Notes: generated by a model from the sequence alone, not told the origin. 64,000 nucleotides of DNA from an uncultured Caldilineaceae bacterium (GCA_958295915.1 OY282381.1:642722-706721), one strand, 5' to 3'. Counted from the stretch's first letter, positions 15,925 to 25,605 are shown. A program made the numbers and translations.

Positions 15925-16908
15925 ATGCCAGAACGACTGAATGTCCTCTTTCTGCCCCACCCGCTCAAAGCCTCCATGTTCACTCCATGGGGTGAAGACG
16001 TCGTGAAAGCTGTCGGCGCCCGCCACAATCTCCATATTTTTGACTACGACCAGCCCCTTTCACCTCAATTCGAAGGCATTGACGTGGTCATCGACCATGG
16101 CGGTTCCGCCGGCGTCCGAGAGATGGTCGATGTGGCCTCTGCGGCGCGCCTTTGGCAGATCCTGGGGACAGGATTCGACCACTTCGACCTGGACTACTGG
16201 AAAGCCAAAGGTATGCCCGTTGCCAACTGCCCAGGCGCGTTCAGCGCCGTGGCCCTGGCCGAATGCGCCATGATGTTCATTCTCATGCTGACCCGGCGCT
16301 ATCCGATCGCCCGCGCCAGGTTGGATGTGGGACAGCTCTACGAGCCACTCGGGCTGGAATTGGAGGGGATCCAGCTGGGCATTGTCGGTTTCGGCGCCAG
16401 CGGCATAGAATTGGCGCGACGGGCCCGTCCATTTGGCATGGAGATCGCGGCCATTGATATACGCGAGATCGACGACGAGGAGCGGCATGAATTCGGTCTC
16501 TCGTTTGTAGGCAAACCATCTGACCTCGAAAAGGTGGTGTCCGAATCGGACATCCTCTCGCTGCACCTGCATCTGAACGACGAGACCCACCATATCATCG
16601 ACACGCGTATATTGAGCTTGATGAAACCGACCGCCTACCTTATCAACGTTGCCCGGGGCGCCCTGGTCGATGAGGAGGCCTTGACACAGGCCTTGATCAG
16701 CGGTCAACTGGGCGGCGCCGGCATCGATGCCTATAGCCAGGAGCCACCGGACCTCAGTTCACCGCTTTTCAGCCTACCCAACGTTATCGCGACGCCCCAT
16801 ACCGCCGGCGTCACCGATGGCACCTCCCGCAAACGAGCTCAGTGCGCAGCCGACAATGTAGATCGGATTGCAGCCGGGCTGGAGCCATTGTACCGCATCG
16901 ACCTCTAG
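15925..16908 (+). CDS. D-isomer-specific 2-hydroxyacid dehydrogenase
   Basis: 327 aa NAD-dependent dehydrogenase of the D-lactate/phosphoglycerate/glyoxylate reductase family. Seen: nucleotide-binding GIVGFGASGIELAR near residue 155, catalytic arginine in NVARGALVDEEAL, glutamate in AYSQEPPDL and histidine in ATPHTAG. AAAGGAAG precedes the ATG at 15925. It follows the SDRs and precedes the ABC permeases, so it probably reduces or oxidises a 2-keto/2-hydroxy acid from the imported compound. Confidence 0.9.
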   Translation: MPERLNVLFLPHPLKASMFTPWGEDVVKAVGARHNLHIFDYDQPLSPQFEGIDVVIDHGGSAGVREMVDVASAARLWQILGTGFDHFDLDYWKAKGMPVANCPGAFSAVALAECAMMFILMLTRRYPIARARLDVGQLYEPLGLELEGIQLGIVGFGASGIELARRARPFGMEIAAIDIREIDDEERHEFGLSFVGKPSDLEKVVSESDILSLHLHLNDETHHIIDTRILSLMKPTAYLINVARGALVDEEALTQALISGQLGGAGIDAYSQEPPDLSSPLFSLPNVIATPHTAGVTDGTSRKRAQCAADNVDRIAAGLEPLYRIDL

Positions 16909-16993
16909 GCAGATAGGGGGCGGGTGTCCGCGCGGGGAGTCTGGCTGTCAACGACGACTCGCCAGAGAGAATATTGAACGAAGGGCTTGACCA

Positions 16994-17941
16994 ATGACCA
17001 GCGACAGCGTGGTAGAATCAGTTGCTGCGCCTTCACCGAAAAGCTTCCCTCTGGGCCGCCTCGCGCGCCGTGAGGCGTTGGCTGGATACCTGGCCATCGC
17101 GCCTTGGTTGTTGGGCTTCCTGATCTTTGAACTAGGGCCTCTCCTCACGTCTCTCTATCTCAGCTTCACCAAATTCGATGTTCTCACGAACCCTCAGTGG
17201 GTGGGTTTGAAAAACTGGGACAAGATGCTATTCAACGATCGTCTTGTCTGGCACAGCCTGAAGGTCACGGCCATCTACTCTGTGGGCGCGGTGAGTCTGG
17301 GCCTGGTCTTGGGTCTTGGGCTGGCCCTATTGCTCAACCAGAAGGTACGCGGGCTCTCCTTCTACCGCACCGTCTTTTACACTCCGGCTGTGGTATCGGG
17401 CGCGGCTGTGGCTATGATGTGGCTCCTGCTCCTCAATCCGGAGGTCGGCGTCATCAATCGGATCCTGGCCCTGGTCGGCATTGAGGGGCCGGCGTGGCTT
17501 TTTGACCGCCAGTGGGCGTTGCCCGCCTTTATCATCATGAGTGTTTGGGGGGTCGGCGGCGGCATGGTGCTCTATCTGGCGGCCCTACAGGGAGTGCCCA
17601 CGGAGCTGTATGACGCCGCCATGATCGACGGCGCCGGGGCATGGCCCAAACTCTGGTTTGTCACTCTGCCGATGATCTCTCCTGTGATCTTCTTTAATCT
17701 GGTCATGGGCATCATCGGCTCATTTCAGGTCTTCACCAGCGCGTATATCATGACCAAAGGGGGGCCGGCCAACGCCACCTACTTCTTTGTGCTGGGCATC
17801 TACCTGAACGCGTTCGAGTTCCTGAAGATGGGGTACGCGTCTGCCTTGGCTTGGATGTTGGCTCTGATCATCCTGGTGTTGACACTGGTCGCCTTTCGCA
17901 GTTCGGGCCGTTGGGTCCATTATGAGGGGCAGATCAGATGA
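16994..17941 (+). CDS. Sugar ABC transporter permease, MalF/UgpA type
   Basis: 315 aa inner-membrane permease with six predicted hydrophobic segments: AGYLAIAPWLLGFLIF near residue 40, then a helix around 95-115 and the rest to residue 300. The ABC-binding EAA-like loop is seen as ELYDAAMIDGAGAWPKLWFV. Overlaps or abuts the next permease gene (stop 17941, next ATG 17958), so the two form a heterodimer. Together with the lipoprotein at 8063 it makes a carbohydrate-type importer lacking its own ATPase. Confidence 0.92.
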   Translation: MTSDSVVESVAAPSPKSFPLGRLARREALAGYLAIAPWLLGFLIFELGPLLTSLYLSFTKFDVLTNPQWVGLKNWDKMLFNDRLVWHSLKVTAIYSVGAVSLGLVLGLGLALLLNQKVRGLSFYRTVFYTPAVVSGAAVAMMWLLLLNPEVGVINRILALVGIEGPAWLFDRQWALPAFIIMSVWGVGGGMVLYLAALQGVPTELYDAAMIDGAGAWPKLWFVTLPMISPVIFFNLVMGIIGSFQVFTSAYIMTKGGPANATYFFVLGIYLNAFEFLKMGYASALAWMLALIILVLTLVAFRSSGRWVHYEGQIR

Positions 17942-17957
17942 TGGGAGTACTGAAACT

Positions 17958-18908
17958 ATGACCGAATCAGCATTCAGCAAGCCAGGGCCCGCGCTTGTCA
18001 GTGCGCGGCGGCAAAATACAAATGCCAGAAGAGTGCGCCTTATCAGCCAATTGCTGGTTCACCTGCTGCTGATCGTGGGTGGGATCGGGGTGTTGATCCC
18101 CTTTTTCTGGATGGTCTCTTCCTCTCTCAAGCCTGACTGGGAGATCTTTCAGATCCCTCCAGCATGGATTCCTGAAGAGCCTCTGTGGCAGAACTACGCC
18201 ATTGTGCTGACTGGACATCGCCCTGATGCGGAGGGGTCGCGCGCCGGACAGGGTTGGAGTTTTATGCGCTTTGTCTGGAACACAACGTATGTCACGGCAT
18301 GGGTATTGATCGGGCGTCTGCTCACTGCATCGTTGGCGGCTTACGGGTTTGCGCGCTTGCGCTTCCCAGGGCGTAATGCGCTCTTCATCATCATGCTGAC
18401 TACGATGATGGTGCCCAGCCATGTGACGATGATTCCCATCTACTTCATTTTCAAGACTCTGAAAACTCTGGACACCTACTGGCCGCTCGTTCTACCCGTC
18501 TGGTTTGGAGGGGGCGCTTTTTTTATTTTCTTGCTGCGCCAGTTCATCAACAGCATTCCGTCCGATTATGATGATGCCGCCCGGATTGACGGTTGCGGTT
18601 GGTTTGGCGTCTACTGGCGGATTATCTTGCCCATGGCCAAGCCCGCCTTAGGCGCTGTGGCCATCTTTTCGTTCATGGCAACCTGGAACGATTTTATGGG
18701 GCCGCTGATCTACATCAGCACGATGAGCAAATACACCGTTGCGATCGGGTTGCATTTTTTCCGTAACAACGCCAGCCCCGCAGCCCGACCTTTATGGAAC
18801 CTGACCATGGCCGCCTCGGTCGTGGCTATGGCGCCGCCCCTCTTGTTGTTCTTCTTTGCGCAACGTTATTACATTCAAGGCGTCGTCGTTTCCGGTCTCA
18901 AAGGGTGA
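17958..18908 (+). CDS. Sugar ABC transporter permease, MalG/UgpE type
   Basis: 316 aa inner-membrane permease. Seen: first membrane segment LLVHLLLIVGGIGVLIPFFW, a long periplasmic loop, and the EAA motif DYDDAARIDGCGWFGVYWRI that docks the ATPase; C-terminal YYIQGVVVSGLKG is typical of MalG-like proteins. The ATG at 17958 is chosen because GGGAG lies 10-15 nt upstream; an in-frame ATG at 17922 inside the previous gene is less likely. Last gene of the catabolic cluster. Confidence 0.92.
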   Translation: MTESAFSKPGPALVSARRQNTNARRVRLISQLLVHLLLIVGGIGVLIPFFWMVSSSLKPDWEIFQIPPAWIPEEPLWQNYAIVLTGHRPDAEGSRAGQGWSFMRFVWNTTYVTAWVLIGRLLTASLAAYGFARLRFPGRNALFIIMLTTMMVPSHVTMIPIYFIFKTLKTLDTYWPLVLPVWFGGGAFFIFLLRQFINSIPSDYDDAARIDGCGWFGVYWRIILPMAKPALGAVAIFSFMATWNDFMGPLIYISTMSKYTVAIGLHFFRNNASPAARPLWNLTMAASVVAMAPPLLLFFFAQRYYIQGVVVSGLKG

Positions 18909-18997
18909 CCTGCATGGCCGCCAGTGGGCGCGCCTGCCGCGCGATTTTCCACCATATATTCGGATGAATATTCGGATGGCTTCTCAGGCGTATGCGC

Positions 18998-21196
18998 TCA
19001 TGGCAGCCGTAGGCGCGCCAATAGAACGTCAGGCTCCCAAACATTCAGTTGGACAGTCGGTTTCAGGGTCTCGGCGTCGTAGACGACCAACCGCAGCTCG
19101 TAATCGCCTGATAGGAGGTCGGTCGGAAAATCAAGCTGGACGACGGTATCGAACGGTTCGGATGGCCCCCCCTGACCAGTGGTCGTATGGTTCGCTTTCC
19201 ACAGGACAGCATCTTTTTGGTAGACCATTTCGGCTTCAGCATCGTATAGGCGCAGGGATATCGAATAATCAATATCCAATTCAGGGATGGTCTGCCATTG
19301 CAGGCCCACCCACAGAGAGCGATCCTGTTCCAGGTCAAGCAACTGTCGAAATGACAGCTGCTCGGCGCCTTGGCCCAAGGCGAGACCTTGGAGAGCTATG
19401 CCGCCATCGTAGTCGACTGTCAGCGGCTCCAGGTGTTCATAGAATGTCCAGGGGCGATCCAGGAGAATATCCGTATAGTTGTGGATTTGAAAATCGACAT
19501 ACGCGTCACTGCTGACGTAGCGGCCGTACTTGCCAAGCAGCGCGGCAATGCGTTCGGCTTCATCACCACTCCAGTCAATATCGTCATTCCAGTCCACAAC
19601 TTTCACAGTGGACAGGTTCTCTTGTACTGCCAGCGCAGATTCAATCGTCTGCGCCAAGTTGGGCATGGCCGTATGGAAAAGATGAGCTGGCGCCGTGCCT
19701 TGATAGAGAAAATCGAAACTATATTCTCGAAATTCCTCCGGCAGGAATAGCTGACGATAGCCGCCAGGAATCAAGTAGACGATGCCTGAATTGGGTGGCT
19801 CCGCGTTCATCATCCGGGATAAGTGAATCAACTCGGTTTGGTATATGCGGATGACTGCGGGCGTAGCTGCCCACTGATGGAAATAGGTCTGGTAGGTGAT
19901 CAGACCCTGAGCCAAGACCATTCCGCTAGCCACAGTTCCCACAGCAATGGCAGGTATCATTTTCCTGAAAAAGTTGAATGCGCGCCACTGTTGGGCGCGA
20001 TACCGCTCCCTCAAAAATCGGAACGCTTCCCACATGCCAACACCGACGAGCAGATAGGCAGCGGGCAGCATACCCATCATACGGATAGTGTTGGGCGGAT
20101 TCTCCAGGGCCAATACAGCAGGCAAGAGCATGACCGCCCACCAGAGAACAAGCAGTCGATATTCGGGTCGTCGCCAATGCCATACGGCCATGCCGATCCC
20201 CATCCAGAAAAAGAATGCTTCGAATGGATTAAGCAGAGGGCGACTATCGAAATTATAGGGCCACCACGGATCCCCGCGAACACCAAAAGCCAGCAGATGC
20301 TCCCACACGTTGCGCAGAAAGGCTCCCAGAGGGTCGCCCTGACTATGGCTAGGGTGGAAAATCCAGAGCTGACCGCTACGGGAAATAAAGTGTTCGGGAT
20401 GCAGAGCAAAATAGATAAGAAGGGGCGCGGCCACCGCGCCGGCCACGCCCAAAAACGGAAGAATCTTCGGCAGACTGGCCCGTACTCCTTCTGACAAACG
20501 TCTGGAAATGGAGCGAAGGTGGTTGAATGCGCCTCTGCTTGGAAGAGGCGCAGAGAGCAGAAAGCTCGCGCCGAAAAGCAAAAGCAGAAGGGGCACGAAA
20601 CGCGCGGCAATGTAGGTGTAGGGCAGCAGCCCCGTGCAGCCCCCCGCCAAAATGATTCGCCACCGGCTCCGTTGCCCCCATCCTGACCAGAGCAGGGCCA
20701 GACTAAGAGCGAGAAGCAGCGGTAGAAAATTCGCTCGGAACGCGGTCCGTCCAATGATCGTCTGCCCAAGAGAGACCGCCATCAGACTCGCGCCAATACC
20801 GCTGATCAGCAGGCCACGCCACGGGGTAGCCTGCCTGGTTTCAGAGTCTCTCCCAAAGAGAACCCATCCCAACCAGAAAACAGCGAAAACTGTGCCCACG
20901 CTGGCTAGAGCCGCGGACAAACGAATGGACAGCATTATGCGCCCCAAAAAAGGGACGAACGGGGCAATTGTATAGACAATCAGCCCTTCGCGCCCATTCC
21001 CTCCAGGGAAGAAAACAGCGTGCTTTCCTTGTAATACCTGGAGGGACTTTATACCATAGAACCCTTCATCCCAGTGGAGACCCGGCGGCACTTCAGCCAA
21101 CCGGTACAGACGCAGCGACACAGCGGCCACAGCCAACCCAAGCAGAATCACGGCTGTCAAGATCAGGCGTATCTGTTCGCTCTTTCCGACTTTCAT
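18998..21196 (-). CDS. GT39/ArnT-like membrane glycosyltransferase
   Basis: 732 aa polytopic protein resembling the dolichyl-phosphate-mannose/ArnT (PMT) glycosyltransferase superfamily: the N-terminal half has about ten hydrophobic segments, with the catalytic-loop acidic motif LHWDEGFYGIKSL after the first one; the C-terminal ~300 residues look extracytoplasmic. It would transfer a sugar from a lipid carrier. The frame is open upstream to 21334; the ATG at 21194-21196 begins closest to the first membrane helix but has a weak RBS. A family A repeat is read in frame as [11 protein letters not shown] (20520-20551) and a family B repeat at 19973-20002. Convergent with the ABC genes, no terminator seen between. 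Confidence 0.75.
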   Translation of the reverse strand: MKVGKSEQIRLILTAVILLGLAVAAVSLRLYRLAEVPPGLHWDEGFYGIKSLQVLQGKHAVFFPGGNGREGLIVYTIAPFVPFLGRIMLSIRLSAALASVGTVFAVFWLGWVLFGRDSETRQATPWRGLLISGIGASLMAVSLGQTIIGRTAFRANFLPLLLALSLALLWSGWGQRSRWRIILAGGCTGLLPYTYIAARFVPLLLLLFGASFLLSAPLPSRGAFNHLRSISRRLSEGVRASLPKILPFLGVAGAVAAPLLIYFALHPEHFISRSGQLWIFHPSHSQGDPLGAFLRNVWEHLLAFGVRGDPWWPYNFDSRPLLNPFEAFFFWMGIGMAVWHWRRPEYRLLVLWWAVMLLPAVLALENPPNTIRMMGMLPAAYLLVGVGMWEAFRFLRERYRAQQWRAFNFFRKMIPAIAVGTVASGMVLAQGLITYQTYFHQWAATPAVIRIYQTELIHLSRMMNAEPPNSGIVYLIPGGYRQLFLPEEFREYSFDFLYQGTAPAHLFHTAMPNLAQTIESALAVQENLSTVKVVDWNDDIDWSGDEAERIAALLGKYGRYVSSDAYVDFQIHNYTDILLDRPWTFYEHLEPLTVDYDGGIALQGLALGQGAEQLSFRQLLDLEQDRSLWVGLQWQTIPELDIDYSISLRLYDAEAEMVYQKDAVLWKANHTTTGQGGPSEPFDTVVQLDFPTDLLSGDYELRLVVYDAETLKPTVQLNVWEPDVLLARLRLP
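19973..20002 (+). repeat. Hairpin repeat, family B, inside a coding sequence
   Basis: GTTGAATGCGCGCCACTGTT then GGGCGCGATAC. It lies in frame within the glycosyltransferase gene (transcribed on the other strand), showing that family B has also entered coding DNA. Confidence 0.65.
20520..20551 (+). repeat. Hairpin repeat, family A, inside a coding sequence
   Basis: GGTTGAATGC, then GCGCCTC-TGCTTGGAA-GAGGCGC. Read in frame on the minus strand as [11 protein letters not shown], in a loop after the hydrophobic segment FVPLLLLLFGASFLL of the glycosyltransferase. Confidence 0.88.
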
Positions 21197-21413
21197 CAAT
21201 CCCAATAAAAATTCCTCTTTACCTGAATTCAGAGTTACTGATCTCCTTGAACAAGATGGTAGAATAGAGTTGATAACTGTCAATCTACCAGCAAGGGGAT
21301 CGGGATAAGTATACTCGACCGGGGTAGCGGTCACAAATCAGTGGTGAGAGCCGGGATTTCATCGCCAAGCTGTGGTCAATGATAAACCACCTGACGGCCC
21401 TATAATGGTAAGC

Positions 21414-22271
21414 ATGCTAGATCGCGCGTTGACCCGACGCCGGTTTCTACAGTTGATCGGCGGCGCGGCCTTGGCCGGCGTCGGTGGTTTGGGCTACGGG
21501 CGCTTACTGGAGCCTGAATGGGTAGATGTGGAGCGGGTTACTCTCGCGCTGCCGGGGTTAGCTGAAAGGGTATCCGGGCAGCGCATCGCCCAGATATCCG
21601 ACATTCATCTCAGCGACTACAACCCCAGCCGTAAGCTGCATGCGGCCGTCACACGCGTCAATCGTTTACAGCCGGACCTGGTGGCGCTAACCGGCGATTA
21701 CGTAGGCAACGACGCCCGGTATGCTGCCGAGATGATCGATCCCCTACGGCTGCTGGAAGCGCCGGCGTACGCGATTTACGGCAATCATGACCTGTGGACT
21801 GGGCGCGCCGCGGTGCGCGCTGCTCTGGCCGAGACGCCGGTACGCCTTCTGGTGAATGAAGGCGTCGAGGCGGCCCCGGGCCTCACAATCGCTGGTGTAG
21901 ACGACGTATGGGTCGGCCATCCTCGTCCGGATCTGGCTCTGGCCAATGCGCCCTCCGGCCACACGAATCTGCTGCTTTGCCATGAGCCGGATTTCATCGA
22001 CCGGATACACAGAGCGAAAGCGCCCGTCGCCCTGCAACTGAGCGGCCATAGCCACGGTGGACAGGTGCGGCTGCCCACCTCCCAGCCGGACGGCAATGAA
22101 CTGCTCACCTACGCGCCCATCCTACCTACCTGGGGAGTGCGCTACCCCATCGGCCATTATCAGGTCGGACCCCATCAGCTCTACACGAATCGGGGGCTGG
22201 GCGTCTGGCCTCTCCCTTTTCGTTTCAACTGCCGGCCGGAAATCACAATCTTCACGCTACGGCCGGCCTGA
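21414..22271 (+). CDS. Tat-exported YkuE-like metallophosphoesterase
   Basis: 285 aa calcineurin-like phosphoesterase. Seen: twin-arginine signal TRRRFLQLIGGAALAG within the first 30 residues; metal-binding motifs DIHLSDYN (DxH), TGDYVGND (GDxxxxN-like), YGNHDLW (GNHD) and SGHSHGGQ (GHxH). YkuE-type enzymes act at the outer face of the membrane. Two other in-frame starts (21372 and 21405) are possible; 21414 puts the RRR closest to the usual position. The stop is followed by a family A repeat. Confidence 0.88.
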   Translation: MLDRALTRRRFLQLIGGAALAGVGGLGYGRLLEPEWVDVERVTLALPGLAERVSGQRIAQISDIHLSDYNPSRKLHAAVTRVNRLQPDLVALTGDYVGNDARYAAEMIDPLRLLEAPAYAIYGNHDLWTGRAAVRAALAETPVRLLVNEGVEAAPGLTIAGVDDVWVGHPRPDLALANAPSGHTNLLLCHEPDFIDRIHRAKAPVALQLSGHSHGGQVRLPTSQPDGNELLTYAPILPTWGVRYPIGHYQVGPHQLYTNRGLGVWPLPFRFNCRPEITIFTLRPA

Positions 22272-22273
22272 AG

Positions 22274-22306
22274 GGTTGAATGCGCCTCTGCTTGGAAGAG
22301 GCGCGT
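22274..22306 (+). repeat. Hairpin repeat, family A
   Basis: GGTTGAATGC, then GCGCCTC-TGCTTGGAA-GAGGCGC and GT, three bases after the phosphoesterase stop. The following stretch to 22643 has no gene; it contains an ATTCGATGGAGTGATATTCG near-repeat and the ftsH promoter. Confidence 0.9.
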
Positions 22307-22493
22307 ATCGGAAGCGGCCTTACTGCCCCGCAGGCGAGACTACCTACAATGGATGATATTCGATGGAGTGATATTCGATTGGATGCCAGGCTGTACAGAA
22401 GGTTCGCATATGCAACAGACGCCACCGATGTGAGATCCTCTCATGCGCTCCCTATGAATATTTGGGCTATGAACGAACGACGAGCGAGAATGC

Positions 22494-22546
22494 GCAAGGG
22501 GAAGAGTGCGCATTCGTTTGACGCAGCTTTCCCCTTGTGCTAAACT
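22494..22546 (+). promoter_or_regulatory. ftsH promoter overlapped by an inverted repeat
   Basis: TTGACG (22518-22523), 17-bp spacer, TAAACT (22541-22546), about 98 bp before ftsH. GCGCAAGGGGAA (22494-22505) is inverted as TTCCCCTTGTGC (22529-22540) with one mismatch, the right arm filling the spacer up to the -10. A second palindrome, GAATGCGCA/TGCGCATTC (22487-22515), overlaps the left arm. This could be an operator for heat- or stress-responsive control of ftsH. Confidence 0.5.
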
Positions 22547-22643
22547 TTTAGCAAGAACTGACGGAGCCATTTTCCAGGTGAAGGCGCCAGCGGTGGTGTA
22601 TGCGTTCAGGTTGTCTTCATCCTCGTAAAAATCGAGAGAATCT

Positions 22644-24602
22644 ATGGATTCCAAACGAATTCGCAATGGCATGATCTACTTCCTTCTGGTAGTAGCTCTT
22701 GGCGCGTTTCTCTACATCATCCTGAACAACCAGGGCAATGTCTCCGCGACTGTTTCCATCGCTGAAATCGCTACCCTTGTGCGCAGCGGCAACGTGCAGG
22801 AACTTCACGTAGACGGTGATGAAGTCATCGCATTCACCGGCGGACGGTCGATTGGCTCTCGCAAAGAGACCGACGTCGGCCTGATCGAGACGCTCCAAAA
22901 TCTGGGTGTAACCAAGGATCAGCTAGCAGATGTCGATGTAGAGATCGAAGCGCCCAGTGGGTGGGAGGTGTATGGCGGCATTTTGCTGGCGCTATTGCCG
23001 ATTCTGCTGATTGCGGTCTTTTTCATCTTCATTTTGCGCCAGGCTCAAGGCGTTGGCAACCAGGCATTCAGTTTCAGCAAGAGCCGGGCGCGCATGTTCA
23101 CCGGCGACAAACCAACCGTCACCTTCAGCGATGTGGCCGGCAATGAAGAGGCGAGACAGGATCTGGAAGAAATTGTTGAATTTCTTAAAGAGCCGCAAAA
23201 ATTCGCATCTTTGGGCGCGCGTATCCCCAAAGGCGTACTGCTGGTCGGGCCGCCTGGCACCGGAAAAACACTCATGGCGAAGGCAGTTGCCGGCGAAGCT
23301 GGCGTGCCGTTTTTCAACATCAGCGGCTCCGAGTTCGTGGAGATGTTTGTGGGGGTCGGGGCCAGCCGGGTACGCGATCTATTCGAGCAGGCCAAAAAGA
23401 ACTCTCCATGTATTATTTTCATTGACGAGATCGATGCGGTTGGTCGTCATCGGGGCGCGGGTCTGGGCGGCTCCCACGATGAACGGGAGCAAACGCTCAA
23501 TCAGATTCTGGTGGAGATGGACGGTTTCGATACAGATGTCAATATCATCATCGTCGCTGCCACCAATAGGCCTGATATTCTGGATCCGGCGCTGCTACGG
23601 CCCGGTCGCTTCGACCGCCGTGTGGTGATGGATGCGCCGGATGTGAAGGGACGCCGGGCGATTCTCGATGTTCATGTGAAGGGCAAGCCCCTGGCGACAG
23701 ACATCGATCTGGAGGTAATCGCCAAGCAGACGCCCGGATTTGTGGGCGCGGATATCGAGAATCTGGTTAACGAAGCAGCGATACTGGCCGCCCGACGCAA
23801 TCGGCGCTCCATCGGCATAGCTGAGTTCCAGGAAGCCATCGAGCGGGTAATCGCCGGCCCCGAACGTCGCAGCCGCATCATGACGCCGAAAGAAAAGGAG
23901 ATCGTCGCCTATCATGAAGCCGGCCACGCGGTGGCAATGCACGTGCTGCCCAAGCACGACCCGGTGCATAAAGTGACGATCGTCCCACGGGGGATGGCTG
24001 GCGGCTACACAATGCCTCTGCCTGAAGAGGAATCGAATCTGCGCACGAAGGATAAATTTCGTGACGAACTGGCGGCTCTATTGGGCGGACGGGTGGCGGA
24101 GGAAATTCGCTTCGCCGATGTGACAACCGGGGCCAGTAACGATCTGGAACAGGTTACCAATATGGCCCGTATGATGATCACCCAATGGGGTATGAGCAAG
24201 GCCCTCGGCCCGATTCAGTACGGTGAACGCGAGGAGATGGTTTTCCTGGGTCGAGGCATTGCTGAGACCCGCAATTACAGCGACAAAGTGGCCCAGGAGA
24301 TCGACGAAGCGGTGCGCAAACTGGTGGACGAGGCCCACCGCCGCTGCCACGAGATCCTGAAATCATATCGAGACCGCTTGGATGCGGTGGCCGTCGCTCT
24401 GCTGGAGCAAGAAACCCTCCACGCGCCGGAACTTGAAGCAATCATGCGGGGCGAAGATCCATTCCGGTCTGTTGACGACCTGGAGGAAACTCGGCCCAGC
24501 GGTAGCGCCACCTCCGAACGGGACGAAGACGAACATTCTCGTGAGGAAGATAGTCGGGATCAGGGGTTGGACTTGAGCGGGACGTTGCCCGCCCCGGCCT
24601 AA
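22644..24602 (+). CDS. ftsH: ATP-dependent zinc metalloprotease FtsH
   Basis: 652 aa membrane-bound AAA+ protease that degrades misassembled membrane proteins and some regulators. Seen: two membrane segments (residues about 10-28 and 110-132) enclosing a periplasmic domain; Walker A GPPGTGKT near 202; Walker B IIFIDEID; second region of homology with [19 protein letters not shown]; zinc site HEAGH near 424 with a downstream aspartate. Length and order match the family. A charged tail ([15 protein letters not shown]) ends the protein. Own promoter at 22518, terminator at 24687. Confidence 0.97.
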   Translation: MDSKRIRNGMIYFLLVVALGAFLYIILNNQGNVSATVSIAEIATLVRSGNVQELHVDGDEVIAFTGGRSIGSRKETDVGLIETLQNLGVTKDQLADVDVEIEAPSGWEVYGGILLALLPILLIAVFFIFILRQAQGVGNQAFSFSKSRARMFTGDKPTVTFSDVAGNEEARQDLEEIVEFLKEPQKFASLGARIPKGVLLVGPPGTGKTLMAKAVAGEAGVPFFNISGSEFVEMFVGVGASRVRDLFEQAKKNSPCIIFIDEIDAVGRHRGAGLGGSHDEREQTLNQILVEMDGFDTDVNIIIVAATNRPDILDPALLRPGRFDRRVVMDAPDVKGRRAILDVHVKGKPLATDIDLEVIAKQTPGFVGADIENLVNEAAILAARRNRRSIGIAEFQEAIERVIAGPERRSRIMTPKEKEIVAYHEAGHAVAMHVLPKHDPVHKVTIVPRGMAGGYTMPLPEEESNLRTKDKFRDELAALLGGRVAEEIRFADVTTGASNDLEQVTNMARMMITQWGMSKALGPIQYGEREEMVFLGRGIAETRNYSDKVAQEIDEAVRKLVDEAHRRCHEILKSYRDRLDAVAVALLEQETLHAPELEAIMRGEDPFRSVDDLEETRPSGSATSERDEDEHSREEDSRDQGLDLSGTLPAPA

Positions 24603-24639
24603 GCGGCCTGATCGAATCCGCAACCAGAGCAGTGCAAGT

Positions 24640-24671
24640 GTTGCAACGCGCCTCTGCTCGGACGAGGCGCG
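24640..24671 (+). repeat. Hairpin repeat, family A
   Basis: GTTGCAACGC, then GCCTC-TGCTCGGAC-GAGGCGC, between the ftsH stop and its terminator. Confidence 0.85.
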
Positions 24672-24686
24672 GATGTGGTTGCCAGG

Positions 24687-24712
24687 CCTCGCCCCGAAGG
24701 GCGAGGTTTTTT
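24687..24712 (+). terminator. Rho-independent terminator of ftsH
   Basis: CCTCGCCC (24687-24694), CGAA tetraloop, GGGCGAGG (24699-24706), then six T. A textbook intrinsic terminator. Confidence 0.9.
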
Positions 24713-24740
24713 GCAAGAGATTTTTTGCAAGAGATTTTTT
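24707..24740 (+). repeat. Short tandem repeat derived from terminator T-tract
   Basis: TTTTTTGCAAGAGATTTTTT followed by GCAAGAGATTTTTT: a 14-bp unit (GCAAGAGATTTTTT) twice in tandem directly after the ftsH terminator. It probably arose by slippage and gives extra T-runs. Confidence 0.7.
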
Positions 24741-24747
24741 ACAAATC

Positions 24748-24779
24748 GTTGAATGCGCCTCTGCTCGAAAGAGGCGCGT
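24748..24779 (+). repeat. Hairpin repeat, family A
   Basis: GTTGAATGC, then GCGCCTC-TGCTCGAAA-GAGGCGC and GT, 40 bp before the next gene. With the copy at 24640 it brackets the ftsH terminator. Confidence 0.92.
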
Positions 24780-24819
24780 TGCTTGTCATATCCTTTCAGG
24801 CGGGAGTTCTGACAAAAAC

Positions 24820-25569
24820 GTGTCCCTTCTTATCTATCACCTGGACCGCATGTTGTTGGCTGGCGCGCCGATTGCCCGCTGGATCAACGGACTGTTATTG
24901 TTCATAGGCGCGCTGGGCCTGACCGGGCTATTCCCCGCGCGTTGGCTGACGGCCGGTCTGTGCCTTTTTCTGCTGATATCATTCTTTTGGCTCCGCCGTT
25001 ACTGGCACAGGCAGGAGTACGTGCGGTTCCGGGAAGAGACGCGCCCACCGGTCACGCCTCGGCCGATGATACCGTCGGACAGCATCCCAATCAATGCCAG
25101 CGGCTATTTCACGGTGGAGGGTAAATCCGAACGATTCACGTGGTTGCAGGGGTATTTCCGCACATTCGCCACCCGAGAACATGCTGTGATCTGCCTGGTG
25201 CAGCCTAAACGCTTTCTGTTGGCGGAATGGCCGGAAAAGGATGTGGGCATGTGGTACATCTTTTTCTACCCAAAGGCTATCCGTGATATCCGCTATGGCA
25301 CTGTCGCATTTGGGCGGGCGACACAGCCATGCCTGGCGATCGAACACGAAATTCACATCCCCAAAAGCGGCCGTTTCCGTCGCGAACGCACAGTGCAGGA
25401 GACGATCATGCTGGCTTCGCCCACAGAAGCCGATGCCCGTCGCATTCTTGCGGATCTGCTGTACGACACCCACGCCAAACGGGATAAACCGCCGCCCCAG
25501 CCGCCCCCCGATCCAGCGCGCAATGGACACGTCACTATCCCAATCGGCGCAACCCGCCGCTTGGATTGA
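24820..25569 (+). CDS. Small membrane protein, unknown function
   Basis: 249 aa if started at GTG 24820 (GGGAG 13 nt upstream) or 239 aa from ATG 24850. Two N-terminal hydrophobic segments (INGLLLFIGALGLTGLF and LCLFLLISFFWL) are followed by a basic stretch and a soluble domain of about 180 residues with no motif I recognise (FTWLQGYFRTFATREHAV, DVGMWYIFFYP, RTVQETIMLASP), and a proline-rich tail. It precedes the dCMP deaminase by 36 bp, probably in one transcript. Family not recognised. Confidence 0.7.
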   Translation: MSLLIYHLDRMLLAGAPIARWINGLLLFIGALGLTGLFPARWLTAGLCLFLLISFFWLRRYWHRQEYVRFREETRPPVTPRPMIPSDSIPINASGYFTVEGKSERFTWLQGYFRTFATREHAVICLVQPKRFLLAEWPEKDVGMWYIFFYPKAIRDIRYGTVAFGRATQPCLAIEHEIHIPKSGRFRRERTVQETIMLASPTEADARRILADLLYDTHAKRDKPPPQPPPDPARNGHVTIPIGATRRLD

Positions 25570-25605
25570 TCCGGATCCAGGCAAGCCAGCCCTCCAAAAA
25601 CGCGC

